Part shown: in pieces, positions 45,010-58,945 of the stretch
How the letters are laid out: every line of letters starts with the position of its first letter
Numbering within the stretch: position 1 is the stretch's first letter
Source of the DNA: Cryptomeria japonica
Taxonomy: Eukaryota > Streptophyta > Pinopsida > Cupressales > Cupressaceae
NCBI RefSeq assembly: GCF_030272615.1
Contig: NC_081405.1
Location: 575,221,752 to 575,285,751 of the forward strand
Reading direction: 5' to 3'
DNA: 64,000 nt
The notes under the pieces: generated by a model
The model's database searches: none
The model's input: only the letters and a program-made list of their open reading frames with translations
What the model was told of the DNA's origin: nothing
Position numbers and translations under genes: made by a program

Positions 45010-47002
45010 CTACAATATGATGGGTATGTTTTGGGTGATTTTGAGCTTTATGATTACATGTTCCTTTTCCAACTAAACTATGTATGATAGATATGACATT
45101 GAACCAAATAGTCTAGAGGCAGTACACAAACTAAGGCTCATGAATTTGAATGGATCTCTTTAGATTGGGTTTTTATTCGAAATAAAGGCGTCATTTTTTA
45201 TTTACATGGATCATTAAATATTAATGATTTGAAAGGAAACCACAAATGTGACTACAACGGTGAGAAAAAGTTTAAAAAAGACCTTTCCAGAAATATTTAT
45301 TTGTGTTTTCCTGCGATTATGAAGAACCTAAGTTGTTTGTTGGTTATTTTAATAGAGATAATCTATTATCTATTTGTCCTACTTCTAACATGGGGGCCCT
45401 CTTAAGAGAATTGAGCCAAAAAAACTATGATGGCCTTCGTGACAATGAGGAGATTTGAGAGTTGTTTCAGAATGTTGGTTTTACTCCATTCTTTCTGGCT
45501 TTGAAGAGTTCTAATAAGGCCTTAATGACATGGTTCTTCAACTCTTGGCAGAATGGTGTTGTCACTATTGGGAGGATCTCCTTCACTATGACGTCAAATT
45601 ACATTGCAGAGGTAACCAGTTTGCCGAATGTTGGTGAACGGGTGGAAAAATGCAACAATGATGACTACAAAGGGTTTACAAAAAAAATATTTGAGAAAGC
45701 GAAGAAACTAGAGGCAATTTAAAATGGGTATGGTAGCTTGGATTTGCATAAACTATTCCCCATAGTTAGTTACTATATTGTGAAGTATTTTATGCTAAAA
45801 GGTAGATACACTACTCTACACGATTATCATTTTCCTATTCTCAATCATTTTAGGCATGGGGAGAAAATTAATTTGCCTTTCTTTTTGTTTTCTTCCTTAG
45901 AACCCTCGATTCAAAATGGCCTCAACACCCCACTCCACTAGCGCCTTATCTATCTTCTTTACATGTTTATCGTGGACCACTCTCCTAGCCTCAGTACATT
46001 GTCCCTAATGTTTGGGAATGAATGAAATTACCAAAAAAATATGGGTATGTCCTCCAGTATTATGTTTTGTGATCCTATGTCTCGGTGTTCACTTGGCTCA
46101 ACCTCCTCTTCTCAACAAAGAAGAAAACAAACCCTTGATCACCTAGATAAAGAATCCCTAGAGCTTTCTCTCCTAGATTTGAACCCTGATAAAATAAATC
46201 TTCAAACCCCCAAGAATTCCCCAGTTAAAGCTAAAAGACCTGGCAAAGAGTCTACTAGGAATAGTATAACCATAGAAATAGACCTTCACAATCAGGATGA
46301 TGAGGATGGAAAACCTTTAGAATAGGACAAAATTGATAGTAGATCCAGGAAAAGAAGGTCATCTAAGGCTTTGGGATAACGAAAGAAAAGAGGAAAAAAA
46401 AAATTTGATAACACGACCGATGTTACAAATATGTAGGAAATTTATGATTTGGAGGAGGATGGTAATTTAGTTGACAATCCTCAGGATGAGGATTTCTAGG
46501 AGGAGGAGGACGACGACCCTGAAGAGAAATTCAAAGAGGAAATGAAAGAAGAGGATGAATGGGAAGATATCAATGAGACTAAGGAGGATTCAGATACTCT
46601 GAAACAAATCCCTGAGGCCCCTAATTTGTCGAGTGATGATGAGACGGTTCCATGTTCCCAAGACTCCCCTATTAAAATGAAGGACAACAATAATCTATAT
46701 GATAATTTACTGGAGCTAAAGGAGAGAGTCGCTACTCTTGAGACGAATAACTAGGAACAAAACTTGAAAATCAAAAACCTATGTGATGCGTTAAACTGCC
46801 TTTGCTGCATTACAGATGGGGTTATGAAGAATGTTGTTCTAGACATGGTTTTTAGTTAGGGGATAATTAAAAACAATAAGAAGAAGATGGCGAAGTAGGG
46901 CCAGATGGAGCAAGTTGCGGGTGATGATGAGGAGAAGATAGACACCTGGGAATACAATCTCAGGAGACTCCAATGGGGCTGGAATCTGCTTAAGAAGGAT
47001 TA
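45010..47002 (+). pseudogene. LINE third ORF, copy B
   Basis: Counterpart of 21063-23046. It preserves a Gln where copy A has a stop near 22339, so the Ser/Lys-rich section runs on for 94 codons (46041-46325). The acidic region (46540-46754, EEDEWEDINETKEDSDTL) is also longer in frame. Other stops are shared (end of the LEAI and TPLH segments), so both copies were already dead before duplication. Confidence 0.65.
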
Positions 47003-47391
47003 GCTACTCTTAGAGCTCTTTTTTTTGTTCTTTTTTTCTTATGTTCATTTAAGGAAGTTGTGTTGGGTCTGCGTACCCGTTAATGTTAACTTTTATTATG
47101 ATAGGATTGATAATAATTTTAGTAATATTCTCTTTGATGAGGTTATTGTTAAAATATTGATTATTATTCTTATTGATAATATTTATAAGTGGGATGATAG
47201 GTCTAGAGCCTGGAGGTTAGTTAGGATGTGCTGAAATAGCTACATAACTATGAAAGTTTTTGATTATTTTTGAATTGTGGGCTCTATTTTTTGTTTGGTC
47301 TCTGGGTGGTTGTTCTTTGCCTAAAGATTTTACTATTTAATTCTCTGTTGTTCTCGATTCAGGGCCACCTCCCTTCTTATATAATAAAAAA

Positions 47392-47403
47392 AATTGGATA
47401 AAC
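47392..47403 (+). repeat. Copy of the LINE right target duplication
   Basis: AATTGGATAAAC as at 23436-23447. It shows that the duplication copied the LINE's right flank after the LINE had inserted. Confidence 0.85.
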
Positions 47404-47803
47404 TTTTAATTTTATAAATATCACCTATCATCATCCACAACCCATATTCAAGTCTTCTATTGAGACATTCAAGAGGACAAAATGTATAAGACACAATTGA
47501 ATGGTTTCTCATGCCTTCTTGTCCAATTCATTGCAAGTGTCACCCAACATTGTAGATCTATCTAGTTTCTTTTCATGTAAAAATTAGAAAGTGTTGATTT
47601 CTTTCTTCCAAAAGATTTTCCAAATTTAGTTTCCACATCTCATAGCCAGTGTCATTAAATTTCTCAATATTTGTGTGCATAAGAGAAACTATGGATCTCA
47701 ATCCTTTTTTGAAATATACAAAACCACACAACAAAACCTCTTGATATAACCAAAAAATCTTGAAAAGTTAAAGAGAAATATATCCCCCTTTGACAAAACC
47801 GTT
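47404..47803 (-). pseudogene. Copia gag N-terminal half, copy B
   Basis: Counterpart of 23448-23847, same decayed UBN2-type gag opening on the minus strand; a degenerate PBS lies just beyond it (about 47805-47816). The LTR-like stretch 47817-48595 and AT-rich DNA 48596-49740 follow, as in copy A, with no further genes. Confidence 0.65.
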
Positions 47804-49740
47804 AGCTTTAATACAAAATATTGAGAAACAAGGTGACGAAATCTCATAGTCTCAATTTTCTTATATTATTGCAAATTAGAAATTAGATAAACACATCTAA
47901 AAGAAATATTTGATTCCACCATTTCACGTGAATATAAAATAATCTTTATAGAAGAGAAAATGCATTTATATGGAGAAAACCTTTTAAGAAGAACTCTACT
48001 AGATAAAGAGGTAAAGTATATTATAATTCTTTAAAATAGAGAACACTAAAATAATGAAATTTATTTCACTTCTCCAACAAAGCCCAAAATCACCAAGAAA
48101 CCTTTAAAAAACATGTCATGAAACAACTATGTCATAACTGGAATTTATTTTAAACTGAGATAAATAAAACCACTGTTGTTTTCTAAAACAAGGGGTAAAA
48201 TAACAATGGTATTTAAGACCACACTGTGGAGAATGAACTACCAATATACATATGTAATAAAATAAAAAAAATTCAAGTGATTTCTTCTTTAGCACCAAAC
48301 CTAAAGCCACTTATACCTTTGAAATTATGGATGCTTTATAGCTCCTAGTGGTATTTCAAATCTCCAAATGAATATTTGTTGTCCTTCCAAAATTGAGTGT
48401 CCAATTCATGACCCTTCATATCTCAATGTGGACATTTAAACAAGTGTAACTTGTCCATTTTAATTTATTTTTCTCTTTCTCATGTTCACCTTTTGAATCA
48501 TCAAAGTAAAGCTTGCACAAAGTTAGAGATGTCCAAACTATAGTTTTTTGACAAATTATTTTTAAAAGTTTAACTTTAATTAATTTATTAAAATATTCGA
48601 TATTTTACATATCCTCTACTTATATTTTGTAAGATTGATCTTTTTTTTTGAAGATTAGGCACATTACTATTTTAAAAAAAATTATGAAAAAATAATAAAT
48701 AATTCCTAAGAAAATAATAAATAATCCTATTTAGATGATTTCAATGATCCCTCTATTTATTACTCTTTATATCACCAATGAATGCCAATAAATAATACAT
48801 TCAATGATTATTTTTGACAATTTCATATAATCATTTGTTTGCATAATATTATTGTATATTCATGTTATTATAAACTGGATATCTATAAAGCTAATTATAT
48901 ATAATATTACAAGCAAAAGAATAATATTTCATATTTCTTAATTATGTTAGAAGCTGAAGAGCCATATAAATTATGAATTATATAGTCATTTTCATATTAT
49001 TAAAGATGTACATTTTGATTGAATAAAACAAACTTTCACTAAATATATTTGAATTGTTTAAATTACATTTATTTCATTTGTCATTTGTTAATACTTTATA
49101 AATTTTAAATTTTATTTATAGTCTTGACATTAATATCATATCTTTTATTTTTAAAAAATAAATGAAAAAATAATTAAATTTTAGATTGTGAAATATTGAA
49201 CATATTAATTCTAATTTTAAATGATTTACTTATGCATGCAATTTTTCAATTTATTAGAAAAGTATATTAGCAAATGTATACAGATTTATTTAATTAAAAC
49301 TAAGATTTTTGCTGTTGTACTAACATCATTCCCACAATTTTGATCAAAAATTCTTTTTCTCAGCATGTTTGATATGTCCACTACATTTCAACATTCATAG
49401 ATAGTAGTGCTATGCTAAGTGTAGAGTTACTCCAAGTTAGATTGTGAATTGATAGATGAAAGATTGTATGCTTTTTATAGGAATTCTTGTATTAGAATTT
49501 ATTAGTTTATACATTATGATCAATTATTCTTGACATAACGAATAAATTCAATGCTTCTTTTCATACCATGTCATCAAGTTGAGGGAAGCATAAAGAGATA
49601 AAATATTAGAAATGTATTTGAAGAATATTGGGTAGTCTAAATAGGCACGTGCAATAAAATGATATTTCTATGAGTTTATTCAGTGTCATGTCTTCTTGCA
49701 AGTGATGGGAACTCCATAAAAGCTCTTGAAAAGCCATTCG

Positions 49741-51419
49741 TGTCATGCCTCGCCATGAGGCCCAAAGGAGATACCAACCAAGAACATGAAAATGTGATAA
49801 ATTCTTTTTTTAATTATTATATATAGCACATACAAATGCTAAAGATATATTTAACAAGATACATAATGAATCAACTATCACATGTTCTCAACGCCTCATA
49901 ACGATGCTACACAAGGTTATAGATCATCTCAAATAATTAACCAGAAACTTCATTACAAATTACATTACAAAACATTTCATGGATACAAGATTATTGTTTC
50001 ATTGCTTGAGAATTTGCATAAGAATTTCCTATACATAATGATAGATCCTCAATATACAAATCTCCAAAATTCCCATCTAGGGAAGCTTACATGAATTTGG
50101 TACATCAATGATAGTCTTCAAATCTTCTCTAAGCCAACATGAACATGAAGCTGAAAGAGCCAAACTAAATGGGTGCGAAAATCGCTCCACCCAACCATGT
50201 GGCACCAAAAAGGTCCACCCCCCGTGGTAGGAGGTACCAATTAGACCCACTAGGAAGAAGAAATATACACAAGGGTACCAACATTACTCACAGGAGAATA
50301 AACATATCAATACCATCAAGGAATCAATTACACTAAACATGCAATTGGCTCAAAAGAGAACATGACAAAAGAACAAAATAACAACCAAACTCCAGAGGCC
50401 CAAGGAAACAATAGATGGCAGAAAATAATGAGGAAAAAAAACCACTTCCGAAAGCTCAACAATACACGAAGGGATATAAAAGAAGGTTAATAATAGGTAG
50501 CAAGGGAAGAGTCTCGACCCCCAAATTGGGTTAGCCTAGTGACCTCTCCTGATCCTCAGCACCCATTCATACACTAGTGGACCACACCAACCTATAAAGG
50601 AGAGAAGATTGGTGGAAGACATTCCAGGCCCTTCTCCACTTACCCCAAACCTATAGGAGTGTTTGTAGGCAAGGAGGCATCAAATAATTATATTTATTAA
50701 TACGAACTAACTGCCCGTCCAATTTTATTAATTAGGTTATCACTTGATAAAAAAACTTTCTTTGAGTTACCTAGGCGACCACTTTGTGTCCCAACACCCA
50801 ATGAAAACCACTCCCCCTTTCATGCACTTAGGAATCAAAATAAACACAATGACATGACACCCAAAGATAGAAGGTGACAAGATTCCAACCTTAGCAAGGC
50901 TTAGCCCACTTTCTAGAAAATGATAACTATCTAGTTGGTTCAAAGCTACAGGAATAGGAACCCATGATAAACAACAAACTCACAACATTCCAAGACAAGG
51001 AGATATAAACAATATAAAAAATTATATTAAAATTAAACACTATAAATTAAGAAATGTACTAACTGAAATCTACATCATCCCATATATTGAGAGAGCATAT
51101 ACGAATATCTTTATATATAATTACGAAAATAGAAGCATCGAAATCGGTACACGCAAACAAAAAGGAACAACGATATAAGCGATCACTGTCAATGGAATGA
51201 AAACATAGTGGAGAAATGTGAATAGGTATCATGGGGATTGCCCACATTAGTGGGTAGTTTCCCACCCCCACGACAGTGGTTTAGGCCTCTTTCTACAACC
51301 GTGGTTGTGGGTTGAGCCCACCCACTGCGTGGGTGGAACCCCACCAATATTGTAAACAGTATAACCAATGCCAAAAGACGAAGGAACTATTAATAAGCTC
51401 AACGCTACAAAAGAATTCA
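49741..51419 (-). repeat. 3' LTR, first part (copy B)
   Basis: Counterpart of 25784-27460, beginning TGTCATGCCTCGCC and ending CTACAAAAGAATTCA, where the nested element starts. Confidence 0.7.
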
Positions 51420-51540
51420 TGGGTGTATTTATATATATATATATATACAAAAGCCTGAAACATAGATAAGAATCATAGAGAAAATTTCAGAATTATAAAA
51501 ATTAACATTATCAATTTCAAATTCAAGAATTAAAATAGAA

Positions 51541-51709
51541 TATATATATATATATATATATAAAGACACACACACACACACAGATATATATATATATATA
51601 TATCTGTGTGTGTGTGTGTGTGTGTGTACATATATCTTTATGTATATGTATATAACATATACATATATCTACACATATATATATGTATATCTATATATAT
51701 ATCTATGTA

Positions 51710-51758
<49 letters not shown>

Positions 51759-51815
51759 GTATATGTTATATACATACATATATATATGTGTGTATATATA
51801 TATATATATATTGTA
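51541..51815. repeat. Palindromic compound TA/CA/TG microsatellite
   Basis: Copy A has only a short TA run here. Copy B has TA runs, an (AC)n tract, TA, and a (TG)n tract that is the reverse complement of the AC tract. The arms around GATATATATATATATATATC (about 51584-51603) form a long perfect palindrome. A second pair of arms (about 51643-51675 and 51748-51780) is also inverted. Confidence 0.9.
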
Positions 51816-53847
51816 ATGGTAATGGTGGGAAAATGATGAGTGATGGATCAAGAGGAAAACTACCCTTTTCCTCAAAGAGATGAGATTTTCACTATTGATT
51901 ATCCTTCAAGCACTTTTCACCATTACATTAGGAAGAAGAGGATGATACAATTCACTAGATTCAATCGCCACACAAATATGATAGATTGAATTCTGAATAA
52001 ATTTAGAATGTTAGGATGATCCCACTTTTCCTTGTATGAAATGGAAAGGAATTTGATTAAGTTATGTAGTGCAAAAGTGACAAAAAATCGATAATAACTT
52101 GAGATCGAAATATGGGATGAAATTGTAAAACTAGATCTAGTAGTAAAATGTCGAGACAAAGTTGCCTTGCGAATTTCACGAAAAAGTTGTCTGGACCATG
52201 GTGGGGATGTCCACAGTCCTCCAAAAAATCCGCGAAACAAAAAGGGTTTTTCCGCCTCTACAAATGGAGCCTGAATCCCAAAGTACAGTTGCGCACCTGT
52301 TACCTACATACATAAAAAAAAGGAAAATAGTTTAGGATTGGGGGTTTTCCTTTATGTCAAACCCCAGTTTTGGAATTAACCAATTAATAAAAGAAAGTAC
52401 TTGCAAGTAGATGTAAAAGACATAATTGTAGATCACCTCAAGGGAGGTTGTAGTAAGAATATTGATAAAAGGGCTTGTGTGGAATTGTATGTTGAAATGA
52501 ATCTCCTCTTCAATGGTTGAATCCTTGACTTGAATGCAATGCCTAACCTTGAAGGGAGACTTGAGAATGCTCAATGCTAGAAAATAATACTTGAATGCTT
52601 GATTTCTTGAATGCTTGTGCAAATTGAATCTCTCCAACTTCCACTTCTCGAACTTATGCAAATGAGAGAGCAAATGCTTCCTAAAATACATGTTTGAAGG
52701 ATTTGAATCTCGTCACGGGCTAACATCAGGGAGGTTTCCTGCCCAAGGCACAACCCACAAGGCATGCTCTAGGAAGGGTCCTACCTTGAAATAGGGTAGG
52801 GACTTGGGCACCACTCCCCTTTATTGGGAGGAAAAGGGCGATATGCCCCTGTCAAAGGGTGATAGTGGTTCCATGCCCTTGTACTACCCTTTTCTCTAGG
52901 GAAGAATGTGGATGGGGTGATGCAGAGCCCAAGGAAGGAGCTATTTTTGTAAGCTGAGCACTCTCTAGTCTCCGATCAGGCTAGACGATTCGAGTTCACA
53001 TGCGTGAGGCCCCTAATGCAGTAAAAAATTTATAGGGTTGCAATTTTATGACACGACATTCAACCCCCACTTTACTGGGAGCATAAGTGTACGCTAATAC
53101 TGTCAGTAAAGTACAAGGAAACAAGATTGAAAGACTTTTACCATGTCAAGGAGGAAAGCTATGCCAAGCCCTCACTAGACTTAAGAGCTTACGACTTTGA
53201 TTGACAAAGTAAAAGAGAAGATCAAGAAGGAGAGAACCATGATTGCAAGTAGTAAATTTCTCTTCACTATGAGTCATGAAAGTAAGGATACAAAGATTAT
53301 AAAGCAAAACAAAGCTTTACTAAGTAATTCTAAGTATCACAAGAAGGAAAATATGAGCGGAGTGTATGTCCCTATGTTAAAGAAATGGCATGCGCCTTGT
53401 TGAGAGTGACTAATTTAAGGTAGGATACACCCAAGAGAAGGAGGGAGTATGTTATTACAAGGATTTATCCCCCCATCAAGGTATAAATCTAAGGATAATG
53501 AACAGAAAACATGAGGTAGTGTCGCTTTCCTCAGGGTCAGTATTCTATATGCTAACTCATGTATATCATGTATGTATATTCATATAATAATCTTCATTCC
53601 CCGAAGAAGGACACTACCTTAGAAGAAAGGGAAGAGAGGATGTCTTTTGAGTCAACAAGAAAGAGACCAAGAGAAGATCTTGATCCTTTGCATCGTCCCC
53701 AAGGAGACATTAAGGGAACAATATAAAAACAAGGATACACACAAAATAACGGTCACAAAGAGAAAGAAAGGAGAGAGAGAAAGAGTTGCAATGCTAATAT
53801 TGCTAATCTAGCAAGACATCTGCCTCCCAATCTTGATGATCAATTTT

Positions 53848-55265
53848 TCAGGAAGGCAAGAAACATGCCAGAGGAGCGACATCGAGCATAACAAATGGAG
53901 CTATCACAAGCTCCAAACAAGGACTATGCTCATATTGTAATTCACTTTGTTTGATTCGATGAGATAGGATTAGGGTTTGTGAAAACTCATCAGATAAATG
54001 TTTGTCCACATCAATATACTCATACTCACTATAAGAAGCATTAGGAGTTGTATTACCATTATGAATAACATGTTCACCCATTTCTTCATCAAAGTTTAAA
54101 GAAAGAGGAGCAAGAACATGACTAGGAGAAAAACCATCACATGTTTTAGGAAACTTCTGATTTGGAGATGTTAGTTGAACATATTTCTTAGGAGAAAAGA
54201 GAATTGTGTCAACTGTTTGAGTCTGAGGAGACCAAAGATTTTGAGGGATAGCTTCACAAGCTAGAACCCGACATCTTCATCGATGTTCTCTCACACAATA
54301 ATTCCATCTAGTCTTAGTGGAAGGCTGAGAAGAAGGAGTAACACTTGAAAAAGAAGGAATTTTTCTCTCCTTGATAGTTGAAGTTTTAGGTTGAGGTCTT
54401 TTTGGTTGAACAATAGGAGAAGTAGGCCTCTTCTCTCAATAAGAGGAAGGAGGTGGAACTGTGCCATAGAAATGAGGAATATTAGGTATAGGGAGGAGAC
54501 CAATCAGTCATGAGGAAAAAGTATAGGTCTAACTTTAGGAGGAATATTTTTGTTCTGTTTAAGAGAAGGTAAAGTCACATTCATAGGAGTAGGTGGACAA
54601 TCTTCCTTAGTAGGGAGATTAGTTCTATCTATGAGGGGAAGACCGTCATCTTGAAGAATAATAGGAATGTCAAGTAGTGGGGATCTAGGTTGAATTAAGG
54701 ATAAGATCATATAGATATTCCATTTTTTATAAGATTGGAAAAGAGCATCGCTACTTGATAGAACAGATTGAAATTGTTTAGGCCAAAAGAGATCAATAGG
54801 AACACTAGGGCTTCTTTCAGATGGATAAAATAAGCTATGGTTCATAGTTACGTTTTCTCTATTGTGAGGAAATTTAAGACACTTATGGATTGGAGAAGGA
54901 ATGGCCTTCATGAAAGATAGCCAAGGATAGCCCTACGTCACACAAAATTTCTCAAAAGAATGTATGATAACAAAGTCAACATCCATTGATTTAGCATAAA
55001 CTTCAATAGGAAGAGTGATAGAACCAATGGTAGGAGACGAGAAACCATGAAATAACTTCACAACCACATTAGAAGCACCATATAGTGGCTTTTGCAATCG
55101 TAAAGTGAAAAGATACTCTTCAGTTATGACAATAATCATGCAAGAGGGATCAATCAGGGCACCATGACAATGTATATCCTTAACCTTCGTAACTATGTAT
55201 AAAGGGCCATCGGGTGCTCTAATGGTCTCTCTAGGGTCAAATGTAATACAAGAATCCTGAGGCAA
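53848..55265 (-). pseudogene. Aspartic protease and linker of the nested element, copy B
   Basis: The protease domain (54933-55265) is open for 110 codons here without the internal stops of copy A: PLYIVTKVKDIHCHGALIDP, TEEYL, IGSITLPIEVYAKSMDVDF. The active-site triplet is again D-P-S. The linker follows at 54911-53848 with a stop between (near 54930). Confidence 0.65.
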
Positions 55266-55339
55266 ATCTCAATAACGTTAGAGGTATGAGAAGGCAAGGG
55301 ATTAGTGAAAATATTAAGATTTTTATGTGGAGGAGCAAC

Positions 55340-56917
55340 TGATTTATTCCCTTTATCATTCATACCTTCCATAGATATAGTATTATTATCAATCAAGTCT
55401 TGAACCTTTGTTTCAATGCAAAACATTTTTCAGTATCATGATCAGGTTGATGATAAAATTGGCAAAAGGAATTGTTATCAAAATAAGGAGATGCAAGTTT
55501 GGAAGGATCAATTTTTTTTATAGGAGGAAGTTTGATAACATTTCTATGCAATAACTGCGACATAATACTATGCAAATATTCATTCAAAGGATTAAACTTT
55601 CTTTCTCTTTGGATTTTTTTTGAAATAGAAGGCACACTTGTTGTAGCATTCACATGGTTGTTGTTGATTGGATCATTGAACTTGATGAAGGTTTTTGTTG
55701 GTTTTAACTTCACAAATGGTTTTTGAACACTCTCCCCCTTATCACTCGGACCCAATAGGAGTGGATTAATCCGTTTGACTCACAACCAGTTGATAATTGT
55801 AGAGTGTTGCGCACAACTGTGGAAGGGAAGTAAACTCAATCAAAAGAAGCTTTTCCTTGATATATTTTGGTAAATTACAAATGAAAATTCTTTGAATGTC
55901 ATTATCAGGTATATGAAAAGTAATTTGAGTACCCAAATGCTTATATCTTCCAATGAAATCAGTCACCTTTTCTTTAACACCTTATTTACAATGTATTAAA
56001 TCAGTCAAAGTGATTTTAGGACCAATGTTGTTCTGAAGTTATTGGATGAAATCATTTTTTAATGTTTGAAAGGAAATGATAGAATAAGAAGGAAAAGAGC
56101 AATACCATTGTAAGGCCTCATCTCTTAGTGTTCTTGTAAACAATTTTGCAAGCAATTGTTGATCATAAGCAAAATTAGTACATAAGGTTTGAACTATTTT
56201 AACATGTGTAAGAGGATCACCTTTTCCATAGTAAAGTTCCAATTGAGGGATCTCAACATGTTTAGGTGGCACAACTTTAACAATATCAAAATAAAATGGG
56301 TTGACAAAATCAAAGGTGGGCACACTAAACTTGGATTGACTCATGGAAGCAATTTGTTGTTGAAAGGAAGACACAGTTTGGGAAAGATTGTTGATTGTCA
56401 TTTTGGTAGAAGAATTGATGTTCACCATAGGTGATTGAGCAGGTGGTGTGATATTGTGGAAAGATGGCATGGACTGAGAATAAGCTAGTGGGAAATTATG
56501 ATAAGTAGGCATTGGTGATTATTGGGTAGGAAAAGGGACACTTAAAGGAGGAATAAAGTTGTTAAAGGAATTGAGTCCTTGTGTCACACTAATTTGTTTA
56601 GGAATAGTAGGAATACTCATGGAAGTCATGGGTAAAGATGAAGGATTAAATGAAGAAGAGGGATTGCCCCCATGACCTATGGTTGTAGGAATGACATTTT
56701 GAGTTGAAGTAGCCATGATGTTAGATGTGAAAGTAGGAATACTAGTCATAGGATTAGTCAAAGAAATAGAGGAATTGACTTGTGTTGAAGGTTGTGAGTA
56801 AGATAGGGTTTCGGCACAACTCTTGATAAGCATGACATTAGAATCAACAATGTCATTAGCCATAGAATAAAATAATAAATAAATGAACTTGCAAAGATCA
56901 TTAGCCATAGAATACAA
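55340..56917 (-). pseudogene. Gypsy-type gag of the nested element, copy B
   Basis: Same domain order as copy A. The capsid part is open for 157 codons (56512-56039, including LQWYCSFPSYSIISFQTLKN). A one-base insertion near 55755 shifts the frame before the C-terminal part, which is open for 120 codons to CFALKQRFKT and shows a QFYHQPDHDTEKCF knuckle-like remnant. Confidence 0.75.
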
Positions 56918-56949
56918 TAAAAAATCCTAAAACACAAGATCTGAATATT

Positions 56950-58811
56950 CCAACTTTTAAACCCACTTTCTTGAGTTCTAACTCAAATTTTTATAACATA
57001 CAACAAAAATAACCAGATTTCTTACCTTTGTTCGCTTTCCAGGAATAAAATAGAGATGAAGTAGTATTCACAAGAAGCTAAACAATGAACTCGAAAGAAG
57101 ATTATACAAGCAAATCCTCCAAATCCCTTCGCAAATATTCATTTTTTTCAAGAGCTGGAAATATCCCCAAAATTCTTCCACACAAAACCCCTAATTAGAA
57201 AACCAAAGAAAGGACCAAAAAAATATAGCAAATCATTCACAGAAAAAACTTCTTCTTGCTCCCCCCCAAAAAACAAAGAAAGCCATAATAAAGTATCTTT
57301 TCAAAAATGTAACTCCTGACACGCAAATTCCTCCACCTACAAATCATTAATTATTTTATTTATTAATTTGTAACTCCCAGTCACATGCAAATATTTTAAT
57401 TACATATTAATTGTTTTTTTTTAAATTGATTTTTAAAACAAATAGAAATAATTGTATTTTAAACATTTATTACAAGAGTAATAAAAATACTAAATTGAAT
57501 ATTTATTTTTTTGTTCAATTAATCCTTCCAATTTATAAAATAATCTAAGCCTACAAGTTACTCAATTAAATAAGTGAAATGAAGAAACTATAATTAATTA
57601 TAATTAATTAATCTTTAAAAACACTAGTCTTTTCAAACTAATTAAATAATTTAAATCTTAAAGTTGTACCAATTCTAGTTTTTTTTTAATTAATTAATTA
57701 ACCACATCACAAATACTAAGAGGGGGTAAAATATTAATCATTTCACAAAATTAATAAATATAATCAAGATCGACAATTTACGACAACTCAAAACACAGAG
57801 TACAAACAGAGGGTGATGACTAACAAGACCTAACAAACAAGGAACTAGGGTTCCTAACGGGGGTTTGACTGATATCTCCTTTGTCCACTTTACCAGTGGG
57901 CTAGAGAGCACTCTCAGACCTGAAGATTCAGGTGGAGTCGATGCTTGGTAACTACATCTACATAAACAAATTATCTAACACATACATAATCCAAAAAATA
58001 TCACATCGTGAGTAGGAATGAAAGCGACGTAGCTTTTCTTCGGACATGTAATGTCACGGTTAAAACACTTTGTTGGTGAAGTGGCCACCAAGGTTCAAAC
58101 CCCTGCTGGGCCATTGTGCTCGCGGGTTTGAACAAGTGAAGTGTGGGGATGTGGTCCCCTAGTGGTGGCTTGACCAGTTCATAGTTCTGGGTCAAAAGCA
58201 TTTCATGTGGATCTAGAGGGCATGTCACGCCAGCATCACCAGTCACATTAAAATTTTTACAAGGCATTTAAAAAAAAACCCGACATAGGTTGCCCATAAA
58301 TAGAAGTGCAATGCTTTTCCCTCTCACCCAAGCACATCAAACATGGAAATAGTGTAAATGAAGTCACTATACGTCGTTAAATGTAAAGAAAGTCATAAAT
58401 AAACGAATCCAATAATGAAATAATATATATGAATAACATCTAATAATCACCTCATAAACTACAACATATGATTCCATCGAAGGCATTATCAATCACAACC
58501 ACATTACAACATCAGAGATGATAAAAAAAAAGTAAGATCAAGGCATATATACATTTAAGAACATCAAGATAAAATTCTAACATTAAAAATAATATTCTCT
58601 CTATAATCATCTAACACACTGAGCCAAGATACATCACTCAACATCACATGAACAACACATAATTATTCTAACCATCCACATAACATGAAACATCATAGTC
58701 ACATAGAAATCAAGGAAACATACTCAAGCATCAAAATCCAAAACCAAAATCGACAAACGCCAAAATAAGGGTCAAACAACACAAAACACAAATAGAGGGA
58801 GGGGCACTACA
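56950..58811 (-). repeat. 3' LTR, second part (copy B), with PPT
   Basis: Counterpart of 32837-34717, ending GGGGCACTACA; the PPT follows at 58812-58823. It contains the same AT-rich centre and the hairpin (about 58093-58133, with one loop-stem base changed). It has a deletion of about 20 bases near 58790. Confidence 0.7.
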
Positions 58812-58945
58812 TCCTCCCCCCCTAGAATTAGGCTTACTCTTGGAAGCCTACTAAGGAAAGAACTCACGCAAGAAAAAGACTCTACTGAAAGGTCCTACAA
58901 CATCCAAAACCACTCCAAAAACCTCTATCTTTGAGAGCTCAAAGC

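Larger units (their letters stand above)
51420..56949 (-). mobile_element. Nested gag-protease element, copy B
   Basis: Counterpart of 27461-32836, with the same order and the same missing RT and 5' LTR. Its 3' LTR is 51420-53058 and includes the expanded microsatellite. It lacks about 60 bases near 55269 and the 62-bp duplication present in copy A. Confidence 0.6.

Noticed and set aside
51610-51883. Open frames encoding Tyr/Ile/Cys/Val repeats on both strands
   Set aside because: They are translations of the TA/TG/CA microsatellite, not genes.
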